From Planctomicrobium sp. (GTDB taxonomy: Bacteria > Planctomycetota > Planctomycetia > Planctomycetales > Planctomycetaceae): a stretch of DNA of 12,880 nt. A program made the translations under genes and the position numbers. Location of the stretch: assembly GCA_029259835.1 (NCBI GenBank), contig JAJDEL010000550.1, positions 1-12,880 on the forward strand, in the 5' to 3' direction. Below are positions 1-7,334 of the stretch, piece after piece. The stretch's first letter is position 1; every line of letters starts with the position of its first letter. The notes below the pieces were generated by a model. The model saw only the letters and a program-made list of their open reading frames with translations, did no database searches and was not told the origin of the DNA.

Positions 1-23
1 GCCGGACACTTGAAGTGTCCGGC
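1..23. repeat. 23-bp palindromic repeat, copy 1
   Basis: This is a perfect inverted repeat: the left arm GCCGGACACTT, one central base, and the exact reverse complement of the arm. It lies 39 nt beyond the ispG stop codon, so it could form a hairpin at the end of the ispG transcript. The window starts at its first base, so its left flank cannot be seen. Related copies lie at 1336-1358 and 11054-11076, and all three are followed by AA after the final GGC. A dispersed intergenic REP-like element is the simplest reading; terminator activity is possible but unproven. Confidence 0.8.
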
Positions 24-62
24 AAACCTTGCGGTGATAATTCTTTCGTCAAGTCTAATAAA

Positions 63-1286
63 TCAAGCGACCGGCGAAGAACTTTTCTGTTCAATGATTT
101 TGTCAAGTTCTTCACGGAGCCGAGGCAGAATCTCTTCATAAGAATAAGCACCAATTGCCTCTGGACCTTTTTTGAGATTGACCAGATTCGGGCCGCACCA
201 CAGTCCTAGGTCCGCGTCGTCCGTTTCGCCAGGACCATTCACGCGACAGCCCATGACTGCGATCGTGATGTCGTATTCTTGTGCGTATGCTGTCATTTCT
301 TTGACATCTTGAGCGAGGTCAATGAATGCTTCGTTCTCGACGCGTGAACAACTCGGACAACTGATGATGTTCAGCGTGTTCGTGCCGAAATCGACGACAC
401 TTCTCACTCGACCGGCTGCGATGTCCGCCAAGATTTGACGTCCTGCGTCGATCTCTTCTGGCTTGCGTGGATTCGGTAGCGTGAGAGAAACGCGAACTGT
501 ATCTCCGATCCCTTTGCTGATGAGTTGTTCAAAGGCGATTCTCGTTTTGATGATCCCATCCGGTGGCATTCCAGCTTCTGTGACACCCAGATGCAGCGGG
601 ATATCTGGACGATGCTCCGCGAAGCGACTGTTGACTTCAATCACTTTTTGCGGATCAGAATCTTTCAGTGAAACGCAGTAGCGGGTGAAGCCGAGAGAGT
701 CGAGCAGTTGGCAATGATCGAACGCACTCTCCAGCATTGGCGAGATCGAATCTTCAGGAGCGTATTTCTCTTTCATTGCAGGATCAACGGAACCACAGTT
801 CACTCCGACCCGCATGGCGCAGTCGTTATCGATCGCGACCTTGGCGAGGTATTCCACCTTCTCCTGCCAGGGTTTTTCACGCTCATGGTGGTAAAGATGC
901 CCAGGGTTGTATCGCAGTTTTGCAACGTGTGGGGCGATCACTTCTGCCAACCGGTAGTTCTCTTGCAAATCGACAGCCAGATTCGCCGTAACTTGTTTGC
1001 TGATTTCCGCGAGCGATTCTGCATCGGATGTGCTATCGACAGCAACGCGCACCACGTCAGCACCTGCAGCAACCAGAGCGTTGATTTGCTCAATGGTCGC
1101 ATCGATATTTTTCGTATGAGTGGCTGTCATGCTTTGCACTGCAATCCGATTGCCATCACCAATGGTGACAGATCCAATTTTGACAGCGCGGGTCGGATTG
1201 CGGGGGAGTGTTCGCTCTTCCACGTCTCTATCCAGTTCTCTTCGTAGTGTTCTCAATGAATTGATCGCAAACTCAGTGAGCATCAT
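63..1286 (-). CDS. ispG: 4-hydroxy-3-methylbut-2-en-1-yl diphosphate synthase (IspG/GcpE)
   Basis: IspG is a cytoplasmic [4Fe-4S] enzyme of the MEP isoprenoid pathway. It reductively converts 2-C-methyl-D-erythritol 2,4-cyclodiphosphate to HMBPP. The 407-residue product shows the family landmarks in order: [12 protein letters not shown] (about 43-54) at the start of the TIM barrel, KLRYNPGH (123-130), RVGVNCGS (159-166), GVTEAGM (234-240), and the cluster-binding CPSC (Cys310, Cys313) and [10 protein letters not shown] (Cys347, Glu354). The protein is the short bacterial type, without the large insertion seen in plant enzymes. It begins about 15 residues earlier than E. coli IspG. The first two codons are both ATG and no clear Shine-Dalgarno site precedes them, so the exact start is uncertain. 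It is the last gene of a minus-strand series after scpB and the 6S RNA, but its 5' flank holds its own palindrome (1336-1358), so it may be transcribed separately. Confidence 0.97.
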   Translation of the reverse strand: MMLTEFAINSLRTLRRELDRDVEERTLPRNPTRAVKIGSVTIGDGNRIAVQSMTATHTKNIDATIEQINALVAAGADVVRVAVDSTSDAESLAEISKQVTANLAVDLQENYRLAEVIAPHVAKLRYNPGHLYHHEREKPWQEKVEYLAKVAIDNDCAMRVGVNCGSVDPAMKEKYAPEDSISPMLESAFDHCQLLDSLGFTRYCVSLKDSDPQKVIEVNSRFAEHRPDIPLHLGVTEAGMPPDGIIKTRIAFEQLISKGIGDTVRVSLTLPNPRKPEEIDAGRQILADIAAGRVRSVVDFGTNTLNIISCPSCSRVENEAFIDLAQDVKEMTAYAQEYDITIAVMGCRVNGPGETDDADLGLWCGPNLVNLKKGPEAIGAYSYEEILPRLREELDKIIEQKSSSPVA

Positions 1287-1335
1287 AACGGCTGTTATCG
1301 ATTCATGTATTCACGCAAATAGAGATTCTGAATTT

Positions 1336-1358
1336 GTCGGACACGTTAAGTGTCCGGC
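1336..1358. repeat. 23-bp palindromic repeat, copy 2 (imperfect)
   Basis: This copy has the same layout as that at 1-23: left arm GTCGGACACGT, one central base, right arm AAGTGTCCGGC. The left arm carries two mismatches to the right arm, and one of them would be a G-U wobble in plus-strand RNA. It lies 50 nt upstream of the ispG start, between ispG and the 6S RNA. The two copies therefore bracket ispG in the same orientation. Confidence 0.7.
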
Positions 1359-1406
1359 AAAACAAAATTCATATTAAGATCGAGCGAGTATTTACACACC
1401 AGCGCA

Positions 1407-1615
1407 AAAGAAAACCTCCGCAGGTGCCGGTGGACTGAGTTCTCCAGAACCCGCAATTTAAGGTGGGTACCGCAGGAACGGGTCTTGTGAGCCGAGTCGG
1501 TGCCTTCTGAAAACAGAAGCAACAACCGGATTTACAGTCAGCCGCTCCGAAGCAGTTCCCTGCGGATTGGAAGTCGGGTCGAGGAAATACTGTCCGGTAT
1601 CGAACACAGCAGAGG
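1407..1615 (-). ncRNA. ssrS: 6S RNA (RNA polymerase regulator)
   Basis: 6S RNA mimics an open promoter and sequesters the housekeeping RNA polymerase holoenzyme in stationary phase. Read on the minus strand, the transcript starts CCTCTGC (1615-1609) and ends GCGGAGG (1421-1415), which pair as the closing stem. GTG/CAC and CCGG/CCGG pairs continue it around a 5' bulge containing TGTTCG, the same motif found in the E. coli 6S closing stem. A distal stem pairs CCGCAGGGAAC with GTTCCTGCGG, and an internal hairpin CTTCTG-TTTT-CAGAAG lies near the apex. The 3' strand holds CCCACCTTAAA and GGGTTC, closely resembling the E. coli segment CACCTTGAA..GGGTTC. The stem is followed by a U-rich run (1414-1407). 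The length of about 200 nt fits the family. A weak promoter (TTGGAT at 1650-1645, TATCTG at 1625-1620) would place the start near 1615. The identification is by motif and hand folding; no covariance search was possible. Confidence 0.8.
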
Positions 1616-1763
1616 TCGTCAGATAGCTCATTCAGTGATCAGCGATCCAACGCCTCGATCCTACATCCTCCGCAGGCGAACTTCAACTATTTGTTTCAAC
1701 TTCTTGAGAGAGAAAGAGAAATGGAATGTTTCGCAAAAACGACGTCAATCAGACTCGCAGTAA
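1616..1763. other. Spacer between 6S RNA and scpB
   Basis: This stretch holds the presumed 6S promoter (1620-1650) and a second copy of the 10-mer CCTCCGCAGG at 1667-1676. I see no convincing coding sequence. No obvious intrinsic terminator follows scpB, so read-through from scpB into the 6S RNA cannot be excluded. Confidence 0.4.
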
Positions 1764-2492
1764 TCACGCGGCATTTTTTTCTTGAGAATCGTCGTTTTCA
1801 TTATCGTCCTCTTCATCTTGAATTATCAATTGCTCTGCCATGGGTAATTGATTGACGTGCGTCAGGCCGAAGCTTTCGAGGAAGAGTTTCGTTGTGCCGT
1901 AGAGATAGGGACGACCGAGAGTGTCGTCTTCGCCGACGACACGGGCGAGACCTTTTTCCATCAGTTGCTTGATCATCTCCGATGCCTGCACACCGCGAAT
2001 CGCTTCGACATCCGCTCGCGTACAGGGTTGTCGATAGGCAATGATCGAAAGTGTCTCCATCGCAGGCGATGAAAGCTTCATGTAAGCCTGTCGGTCGTGA
2101 ATTCGGTCGAGCCATTTTACGAGACTTGGCAGAGTAAGCAGTTTGAATCCCGCGGCGACACTCTCGATACGAAACGCGGAATTCCCGGCGTCGTAGAGGT
2201 CGTTCAACTGTTCGATCAAAGATTGAGCTTCCTGCGAGTCCGCGAGTGTTGCCATTTGAGTCAACTTGCGTAGTGAGAGTGCACGGTCTGCAACAAAGAG
2301 CGCGGCTTCCAGGCGAGCTAGTTTTGGTGAACGCGCAAATTCCGACTCTCCGTATTCTTTTGAGGGAGTCTCAGAAGAGCGAGAAAATCGTTGGTGCCAG
2401 CGCCATCCGTTTTCGGTGCGAGAGCGAACGCTCAATGCAGTTTGGCAACAGGCAGAAGATTGACCAAACTGCATTGCAGGAGTGTTCAACAT
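1764..2492 (-). CDS. scpB: Segregation and condensation protein B (ScpB)
   Basis: ScpB is a winged-helix kleisin-associated (kite) protein that, with ScpA and SMC, forms the bacterial condensin complex organising and segregating the chromosome. The 242-residue product carries the diagnostic blocks KLARLEAALFVADRALSL (57-74), the winged-helix segment around METLSIIAYRQPCTRADVEAIRGV (about 145-168), and GRPYLYGTTKLFLESFGL (193-210). The C-terminus is an acidic tail of D, E and N residues. The reading frame remains open upstream to 2564, inside the preceding gene. I chose the ATG at 2492 because it falls 11 nt after the stop of that gene and ScpB similarity begins only near residue 57. The first 50 residues are therefore a poorly conserved extension, and a later start is possible. 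scpA is not adjacent, unlike the frequent scpA-scpB pairing in other bacteria. Confidence 0.93.
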   Translation of the reverse strand: MLNTPAMQFGQSSACCQTALSVRSRTENGWRWHQRFSRSSETPSKEYGESEFARSPKLARLEAALFVADRALSLRKLTQMATLADSQEAQSLIEQLNDLYDAGNSAFRIESVAAGFKLLTLPSLVKWLDRIHDRQAYMKLSSPAMETLSIIAYRQPCTRADVEAIRGVQASEMIKQLMEKGLARVVGEDDTLGRPYLYGTTKLFLESFGLTHVNQLPMAEQLIIQDEEDDNENDDSQEKNAA

Positions 2493-2503
2493 GAGAAGCG
2501 AAC

Positions 2504-3328
2504 TCAGCGAGTTAAAGAAACGCCGCCATACTTGTGAGATTCCTGGTACTGTTGTTGCAACCACCCATCGACCTGTGCGAGTACCTGATTGACAGCAACG
2601 AGTGGGTTATCCCCTTCGGCTTCAAAGCGATGCGTGACTTGAGGTGTGTCACTCGGATGATAAAGGCAGACGAACAAAAACATCCCTTCCTGACCACCAC
2701 GTTCAAGGTGATATTTCTTGATTCCGAGTTCAGTGAGTCTCGCGGAAGCTTCTTGCCAGTTGAGCATTTGGGCGGAAGTTTCCGTGGTGTTCGGTCGGAC
2801 GGAACTGCTTCCATCATTCGCGAACGGGTTTCTCATTCCATTCGTTGGAGCATTTTCATGTGACACAGGAGGGGCATTCGACCCGAAATTCATGGCGAGA
2901 CGATTGTCGTTCGTACGCACCGGTTGATTCGGGAACTGTCGGGGGGGTGAAGGCGGTTGCCGTTGTTCGGAACCCCCAACCAAATCGTTTTTGAACCGAT
3001 CTGAACCTGGTTGCTGCGAGTCGTTGAAGTACAGGTTCGGTCGACTCGTCGGTGCGGTGGATTCATTGCTGCTGTGACGCTGATCACCGTACTGATTTCC
3101 GTTGTACGGTGGAGCGTCTTGAATGGAATTTGGGGCCTTCCCTTCTTGACCTTGGAACGCATTGCCCCACGGATTTTGGTCGTAGGGGTCGCGAATCACA
3201 ATGTCATCATTTTGGGGAGATGCATTGAGTGCAGCGATCGGTGGGACACCGAAAATTGCCATAAACCCGACAGCTGTGACGGGAATTGAAAACAGAAAGG
3301 TCAGAATCGTGCTACCAATTTTGCCCAT
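2504..3328 (-). CDS. Membrane-anchored protein of unknown function, disordered linker and small C-terminal domain
   Basis: I do not recognise this protein. The 274-residue product begins with a hydrophobic segment (residues about 5-34, ILTFLFSIPVTAVGFMAIFG...) that would act as a membrane anchor or uncleaved signal. A long linker rich in Pro, Asn, Gln and Ser follows (about 37-188). A compact C-terminal region (about 189-262) has the look of an alpha/beta domain: NWQEASARLTELGIKKYHLERGG, then FLFVCLYHP, then a helix ending GWLQQQ. The frame opens at 3364, but the ATG at 3328 is preceded at 8 nt by GGAGG, so I start there. It sits directly upstream of scpB with an 11-nt gap, suggesting co-transcription. 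A role in segregation or envelope function would be guesswork. Confidence 0.8.
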   Translation of the reverse strand: MGKIGSTILTFLFSIPVTAVGFMAIFGVPPIAALNASPQNDDIVIRDPYDQNPWGNAFQGQEGKAPNSIQDAPPYNGNQYGDQRHSSNESTAPTSRPNLYFNDSQQPGSDRFKNDLVGGSEQRQPPSPPRQFPNQPVRTNDNRLAMNFGSNAPPVSHENAPTNGMRNPFANDGSSSVRPNTTETSAQMLNWQEASARLTELGIKKYHLERGGQEGMFLFVCLYHPSDTPQVTHRFEAEGDNPLVAVNQVLAQVDGWLQQQYQESHKYGGVSLTR

Positions 3329-3640
3329 GTGCGGAACCTCCATGCGGTGCACGTGCTCTGCCAACCATCCTTGTCATCCGGCAGGACACTCCCGTTTTGG
3401 TGTGTGTATTTACTGATAATTGCAATACACCGATGGAATGAAGGAGCAACGGGTCTGGCTCCAGTCGAGTGTGATCATTCACAATACGCCATTCCAATCA
3501 TCGAATCGGCAGAATATGCCAGTTGTCCAAATTGAGACAAGACCAATCTCAGGCGTTTTGTGTCGCAAACTGGGAAACAGTTCGATACGCTTCGATCTAC
3601 AAATCTACATCTTTGATTTTGATACTGGAGAGAAAATTCG
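3329..3640. other. Divergent intergenic region with candidate operator
   Basis: About 310 nt separate the minus-strand scpB-upstream gene from the plus-strand DUF1080 gene, so promoters for both should lie here. Visible structures are an inverted repeat GTGTATT (3404-3410) with AATACAC (3424-3430) spaced 13 nt, a hairpin GGAGC (3443-3447) with GCTCC (3458-3462), and a TTGTC/GACAA inverted pair near 3525-3540. None has a recognised function. I see no convincing coding sequence. A ribosome binding site GGAGAG (3627-3632) lies 8 nt before the ATG at 3641. Confidence 0.4.
3337..3341 (-). promoter_or_regulatory. Ribosome binding site deciding the start of the scpB-upstream gene
   Basis: Minus-strand GGAGG lies 8 nt before the ATG at 3328. 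The two upstream in-frame ATGs (3364 and 3343) lack such a site, so the shorter protein, beginning MGKIGST, is preferred. Confidence 0.7.
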
Positions 3641-5101
3641 ATGCGAAGTCGTAAACTCATGCTCGGGGCGTTGTTGTGCGCCGCTGTTGTCGCTGTCTAT
3701 GGTTCGCCTGCTCACTCAGCAGACAAACTGTTTAAGAACGGCCTTCTTGGTCAGAAACAAAATCGCGAGACCCGCCGGCAAAGCCGGCGACGGGTTCAGC
3801 GAGTTGTGTACTACCCGCAGAGTGCGGCACTCCCATTGAATACCGCGCCGCAAGGATTCAAAGCCTTGTTTAACGGGAAGGACACCGCAGGCTGGCACGG
3901 AATGCCACACTTCAATCCCGATCAACTAGCAGCTTTGTCCGATGCGGACCGTGCAGCGAAACTTGAAGAGTGGAATGCGTCTGTCAAAGAGCATTGGAAA
4001 GTTGAAGACGGAGCCGTCATCAATGATGGTCACGGAGCCTACCTGACGACGGATGATTCATTCCGCGACTACGAGCTTATGATCGAATACAAGACTGTCG
4101 CACTGGCAGATAGTGGAATCTACCTGAAAAACACTCCGCAGGTTCAAATTTGGGACCACACCGAAGAAGCAAAATTCAAGCTGGATGCCGACAAAGGTTC
4201 TGGTGGACTGTGGAACAACAGCAAAGGGGCACCTGGAAAAAATCCTTCCAAGCTCATGGATAAGCCGTTTGGGGAATGGAATAAGTTCCGGATTCGCCAA
4301 ATTGGTGCTCGCACGACCGTTTGGATGAATGGTGAAAAAGTTGTCGACAATGCGATTATGGAGAACTACTGGGACAAGGAACGGAAAATTTCCCTTCGCC
4401 CGACTGGACAAATTCAATTGCAAACTCACGGTGGCGAAATTCAATGGAGAAACATATTCATAAAGGAATACACGCCAGCTCAGGCACTGAGCATTCTCGC
4501 CGCAGAACGCGAAGATGGCTACCAGAGCATTTTTAATAGCAAAGACCTGACCGGTTGGGGTGGACCGAAGGAAAACTACGAAGTGATCGATGGCAGCATT
4601 CGCTGCAAAGAAGGCAAAGGCGGAGTTTTACACACAGAAAAGAAGTACGCAAACTTCAAAGTGAGCGTGCAGTTCAAAGTTCCTGCTGGTGGCAACAATG
4701 GTCTGGCGCTTCGATACCCAGGCAAAGGAAATGCCGCATTCGATGGCATGACCGAACTGCAAGTTCTCGATTCAGAGCATGAGAAATACGCCAAGCTCGA
4801 TGCCCGGCAGTACCACGGTTCCGCCTACGGAATGACCGCCGCTCAGCGTGGTTATCTTCGTGATGCTGGAGAATGGAACTATCAAGAAGTGACAGTTGTT
4901 GGTTCGACAATTCTTGTCGAACTTAACGGCAATATCATTCTGAATACGGATCTCAGCAAGATCACTGACTACATGCACAAAAATGAAGACCCGAAAGTCG
5001 ATACCCACCCTGGGAAAAATCTCACGGAAGGCTATTTCGGCTTCGCAGGTCATAACGACGCTGTGCAGTTCCGCGATATCATGATCAAAGAACTCGATTA
5101 G
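3641..5101 (+). CDS. Secreted protein with two DUF1080 (3-keto-disaccharide hydrolase) domains
   Basis: The 486-residue product starts with a Sec signal peptide (basic MRSRK, hydrophobic core 6-20, likely cleavage after AHSA near residue 26), so it should act outside the cytoplasm. A basic stretch (ETRRQSRRR, 43-51) follows. Two copies of the concanavalin-like DUF1080 fold come next: residues about 72-276 (GFKALFNGKDTAGW, WKVEDGAVINDG, DSGIYLKNTPQVQIWD, GEWNKFRI, GEIQWRNIFIKE) and about 293-484 (GYQSIFNSKDLTGW, YEVIDGSI, NNGLALRYP, GFAGHNDAVQFRDIMIKE). The family is heavily expanded in planctomycetes. Some members hydrolyse 3-keto-glycosides, but the substrate cannot be read from sequence, and the second copy is the more divergent. 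The start is supported by GGAGAG 8 nt upstream. The gene stands alone, with a divergent neighbour upstream and a strong terminator downstream. Confidence 0.93.
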   Translation: MRSRKLMLGALLCAAVVAVYGSPAHSADKLFKNGLLGQKQNRETRRQSRRRVQRVVYYPQSAALPLNTAPQGFKALFNGKDTAGWHGMPHFNPDQLAALSDADRAAKLEEWNASVKEHWKVEDGAVINDGHGAYLTTDDSFRDYELMIEYKTVALADSGIYLKNTPQVQIWDHTEEAKFKLDADKGSGGLWNNSKGAPGKNPSKLMDKPFGEWNKFRIRQIGARTTVWMNGEKVVDNAIMENYWDKERKISLRPTGQIQLQTHGGEIQWRNIFIKEYTPAQALSILAAEREDGYQSIFNSKDLTGWGGPKENYEVIDGSIRCKEGKGGVLHTEKKYANFKVSVQFKVPAGGNNGLALRYPGKGNAAFDGMTELQVLDSEHEKYAKLDARQYHGSAYGMTAAQRGYLRDAGEWNYQEVTVVGSTILVELNGNIILNTDLSKITDYMHKNEDPKVDTHPGKNLTEGYFGFAGHNDAVQFRDIMIKELD

Positions 5102-5127
5102 GGTTGGGTTAATCAAGAGTGTTCTTT

Positions 5128-5168
5128 GAGCGTCGAGAGATTTTGATGAATTCTCTCGACGCTCTTTT
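5128..5168 (+). terminator. Intrinsic terminator after the DUF1080 gene
   Basis: A perfect 13-bp stem (GAGCGTCGAGAGA at 5128-5140 with its reverse complement at 5152-5164) and an 11-nt loop are followed directly by TTTT. It lies 26 nt after the stop codon at 5101, as expected for a rho-independent terminator. Confidence 0.88.
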
Positions 5169-5172
5169 GGTA

Positions 5173-5296
5173 TTCAGAGTGATTCTGAACACGAAATGCA
5201 TTCGCTCTTGTCGCATCTCTCCCTGTTTGCCAGAATTGACTGAAATCGTGCGATAGCACGATTCAAGAACGAAAGACCAACTCAATTGGTCCTTCG
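5173..5296 (+). promoter_or_regulatory. Hairpin-rich leader before the ABC transporter operon
   Basis: Three further inverted repeats follow the terminator: TTCAGA/TCTGAA (5173-5189), the perfect AATCGTGC-GATA-GCACGATT (5244-5263), and CGAAAGACCAA with TTGGTCCTTCG around a 5-nt loop (5270-5296, 10 of 11 pairs). The region should contain the promoter of the transporter operon. The hairpins could be operators or leader RNA structures. None is followed by a T run, so they are not obvious terminators. Confidence 0.4.
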
Positions 5297-5340
5297 CTCC
5301 AGAACGGATTGAAGTTTACGTTGCAAAGGATGCACCCCCA

Positions 5341-7281
5341 ATGCGAATTCGCGTACAGAGTTCTCTATTACTGCTGGCCTTTTCTTTGGTCGTCGTTTTT
5401 TCTGGATGTCCATCGAAGCCTTCTCCTTCAAGTTCAGGCGGAACAAAAAGCAGTCGGCCTAAAGAACCGCTGTTGCCGGAGTCGTTTGAAACGACACCCG
5501 TCGAAGAGCTTGAAGCGACCATTGAATGGGATACCCCCGTTGAGTGGGAAGACCGCCTGGTCTATTCGGCCCTAGCCAGATTCCGTGAGCAGCAAGCAGC
5601 TAAAAAAGTTCCTGCAACTGAAGAAGCCGTGCTGAAACTCAAAAATGATTCGGACGAGTCGAACGACAAGATTCTTGGTACGCTGGGGCGGCTTCATGAG
5701 TCCGGCGAACTGATCGACTACGATGCCGAAATCAAGCTTCTTTTGCCATCAGATATTAAGTCGACAAATCCAGTGATGCAAAGTTCGACGTATGAAGGCT
5801 GGGTGATTGGAATGACGGGCCTCGGTTTTTTCAATTTCGACGAGAAAATGAGTCCGTATGCTCCAGCAGAATATGTAGTCTCTTGGCAAACGAGTAAAGA
5901 CAAACTCTACGATAAAGTCGTGATTCGCGATGACCTTGTTTGGTCGGATGGAACCCCAATCACGGCTCATGATGTCGAGTTTTCGTACCGTCTCATCATG
6001 GATGAACGAGTCCCGATTCCTGCGGTTCGGACTGGGATGGAATCAATTAAAGATGTCAAAGCTCACAATGATTACACTCTCATTTACTCACACTCAGAGT
6101 CGCTGGCGACGAATGTCTGGAATCTTAACTTTCCGGTAATTCCCAAGCATATTTATGAAAAATCCGTAGAAGAAGATCCGACTCTCGGGAAATCAAAACA
6201 CCATTTGAAGTATGAAGAAAATCCTGTTTGTGGTGGTCCTTATCAATTTTTAAAGCGTGCCAAAGGCCAAGAGATCATTTTGGAACGCCGTGAAGATTGG
6301 TACATGCGAGATGGAAAACAAGTCCGACCCAAACCACATTTCAAGACTCTTCGTTTCCGCGTCATCACAGACAGTAACACGGCATTGCTGGCACTAAAAA
6401 ATGGTGATGTCGAAGACATGGAATTTCAGCCTGAGCAGTGGGTTGAACAAACTAACGATTCTGACTTTTACCGACTCAACACGAAAGCTCGCGGGGTGCA
6501 GTGGGTCTACTATTACTTCGGTTGGAATTGCAAAATTCCGCTATTTGAAGATGTCAAAGTAAGACGAGCGATGTCTTACTGTGTTGATTACGATCACATC
6601 CTTGAAACGCTTTGCTATGGACTCTACCCACCATGTACGAGTGAATACCATGAAGACTCCTGGGCGGGACCGGAAAAACCACGTGCGCCCTACAAGCAAG
6701 ATTTTGACAAAGCTGAGGCGCTTCTGGAAGAAGCAGGTTGGATTGACAGGGATGGTGACGGGATACGCGAAAAGATGATTAACGGTAAAAAAGTGAAGTT
6801 TGAATTCACGATCATGTGTGCCAACCAGCAACTCCGAGTCGATATCTGCACATCCTTGAAAGATAGTCTGGACCGAATTGGAATTGTTTGCAGAGTCCGA
6901 CCAACTGAATTCACAGTGATGCAAGAGAAAGCCCGGGCCCACGAGTTTCAGGCACTGTTTGGAGGCTGGGGAACAGGAACGGACCCCTTTACAACCGAGA
7001 ATTTGTGGAAGACCGACGAAGGACGAAACTTCTGCGACTATTCAAATAAGAGAGTTGACGAGCTTTTCGAAAAAGCAAAATACGAGCTTGAGCAAGACAA
7101 GCGAGCGGTCTCCTACCGAGAAATCGATGACATTCTTTGGGAAGAACAGCCATACACCTGGCTATACTACCGTAGTGCGTTTTATGGCTTCAACAAAAAG
7201 TTAAGGGGCTACCAGTTTAGTCCTCGAGGACCGTTTTCTTACGGTCCTGGGTTTGATTCCATTTGGGCTGTTGCCGACTAG
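5341..7281 (+). CDS. ABC transporter extracellular solute-binding lipoprotein, family 5 (oligopeptide type)
   Basis: This is the ligand-capturing subunit of a peptide-type ABC importer. The 646-residue product begins with a lipoprotein signal (MRIRVQSS, hydrophobic 8-20, lipobox FSGC with Cys23), so it should be membrane-tethered on the periplasmic side. A Ser/Pro-rich tether follows, then an unusual segment of about 100 residues (about 40-130) before the SBP_bac_5 fold. Family hallmarks are YDKVVIRDDLVWSDGTPITAHDVEFSY (190-216), the VCGGPYQF segment, the LxxGDVED-type motif, VRRAMSYCVDYD, and EEAGWIDRDGDGIRE (about 460-475). The size and the downstream permeases resemble the DppA/OppA/YejA group, but ligand specificity cannot be deduced. 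The ATG at 5341 follows AAGGA at about 10 nt and is the only start giving the lipoprotein signal. Confidence 0.93.
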   Translation: MRIRVQSSLLLLAFSLVVVFSGCPSKPSPSSSGGTKSSRPKEPLLPESFETTPVEELEATIEWDTPVEWEDRLVYSALARFREQQAAKKVPATEEAVLKLKNDSDESNDKILGTLGRLHESGELIDYDAEIKLLLPSDIKSTNPVMQSSTYEGWVIGMTGLGFFNFDEKMSPYAPAEYVVSWQTSKDKLYDKVVIRDDLVWSDGTPITAHDVEFSYRLIMDERVPIPAVRTGMESIKDVKAHNDYTLIYSHSESLATNVWNLNFPVIPKHIYEKSVEEDPTLGKSKHHLKYEENPVCGGPYQFLKRAKGQEIILERREDWYMRDGKQVRPKPHFKTLRFRVITDSNTALLALKNGDVEDMEFQPEQWVEQTNDSDFYRLNTKARGVQWVYYYFGWNCKIPLFEDVKVRRAMSYCVDYDHILETLCYGLYPPCTSEYHEDSWAGPEKPRAPYKQDFDKAEALLEEAGWIDRDGDGIREKMINGKKVKFEFTIMCANQQLRVDICTSLKDSLDRIGIVCRVRPTEFTVMQEKARAHEFQALFGGWGTGTDPFTTENLWKTDEGRNFCDYSNKRVDELFEKAKYELEQDKRAVSYREIDDILWEEQPYTWLYYRSAFYGFNKKLRGYQFSPRGPFSYGPGFDSIWAVAD

Positions 7282-7334
7282 GCGTCTCGTGCCACTGCAA
7301 CTGTCAAATTCGAAAAGTATCGAGCCTGAGTAAA

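Noticed and set aside
708..1247. Plus-strand open frame of 179 codons antisense to ispG
   Set aside because: It lies wholly within ispG, which has unmistakable family motifs. The antisense product resembles no known family.
1..1358. ispG flanked by repeats considered as a composite mobile element
   Set aside because: The copies are short palindromes with no transposase between them or target duplication visible, and a third copy lies far away.
1500..1763. Plus-strand open frame of 87 codons in the scpB-ispG gap
   Set aside because: It overlaps the 6S RNA and its promoter on the other strand, its product is low-complexity and Ser/Arg-rich, and the RNA explains the sequence better.
2493..2564. 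Longer N-terminus for ScpB
   Set aside because: It would overlap the preceding gene by 61 nt, the added residues show no ScpB similarity, and an ATG at 2492 directly follows the upstream stop.
3443..3462. Hairpin GGAGC/GCTCC considered as a terminator
   Set aside because: The stem is only 5 bp, there is no T run, and no gene ends next to it.
4058..4444. Minus-strand open frame of 128 codons antisense to the DUF1080 gene
   Set aside because: It is the shadow of a clear coding frame, with no promoter or recognisable product.
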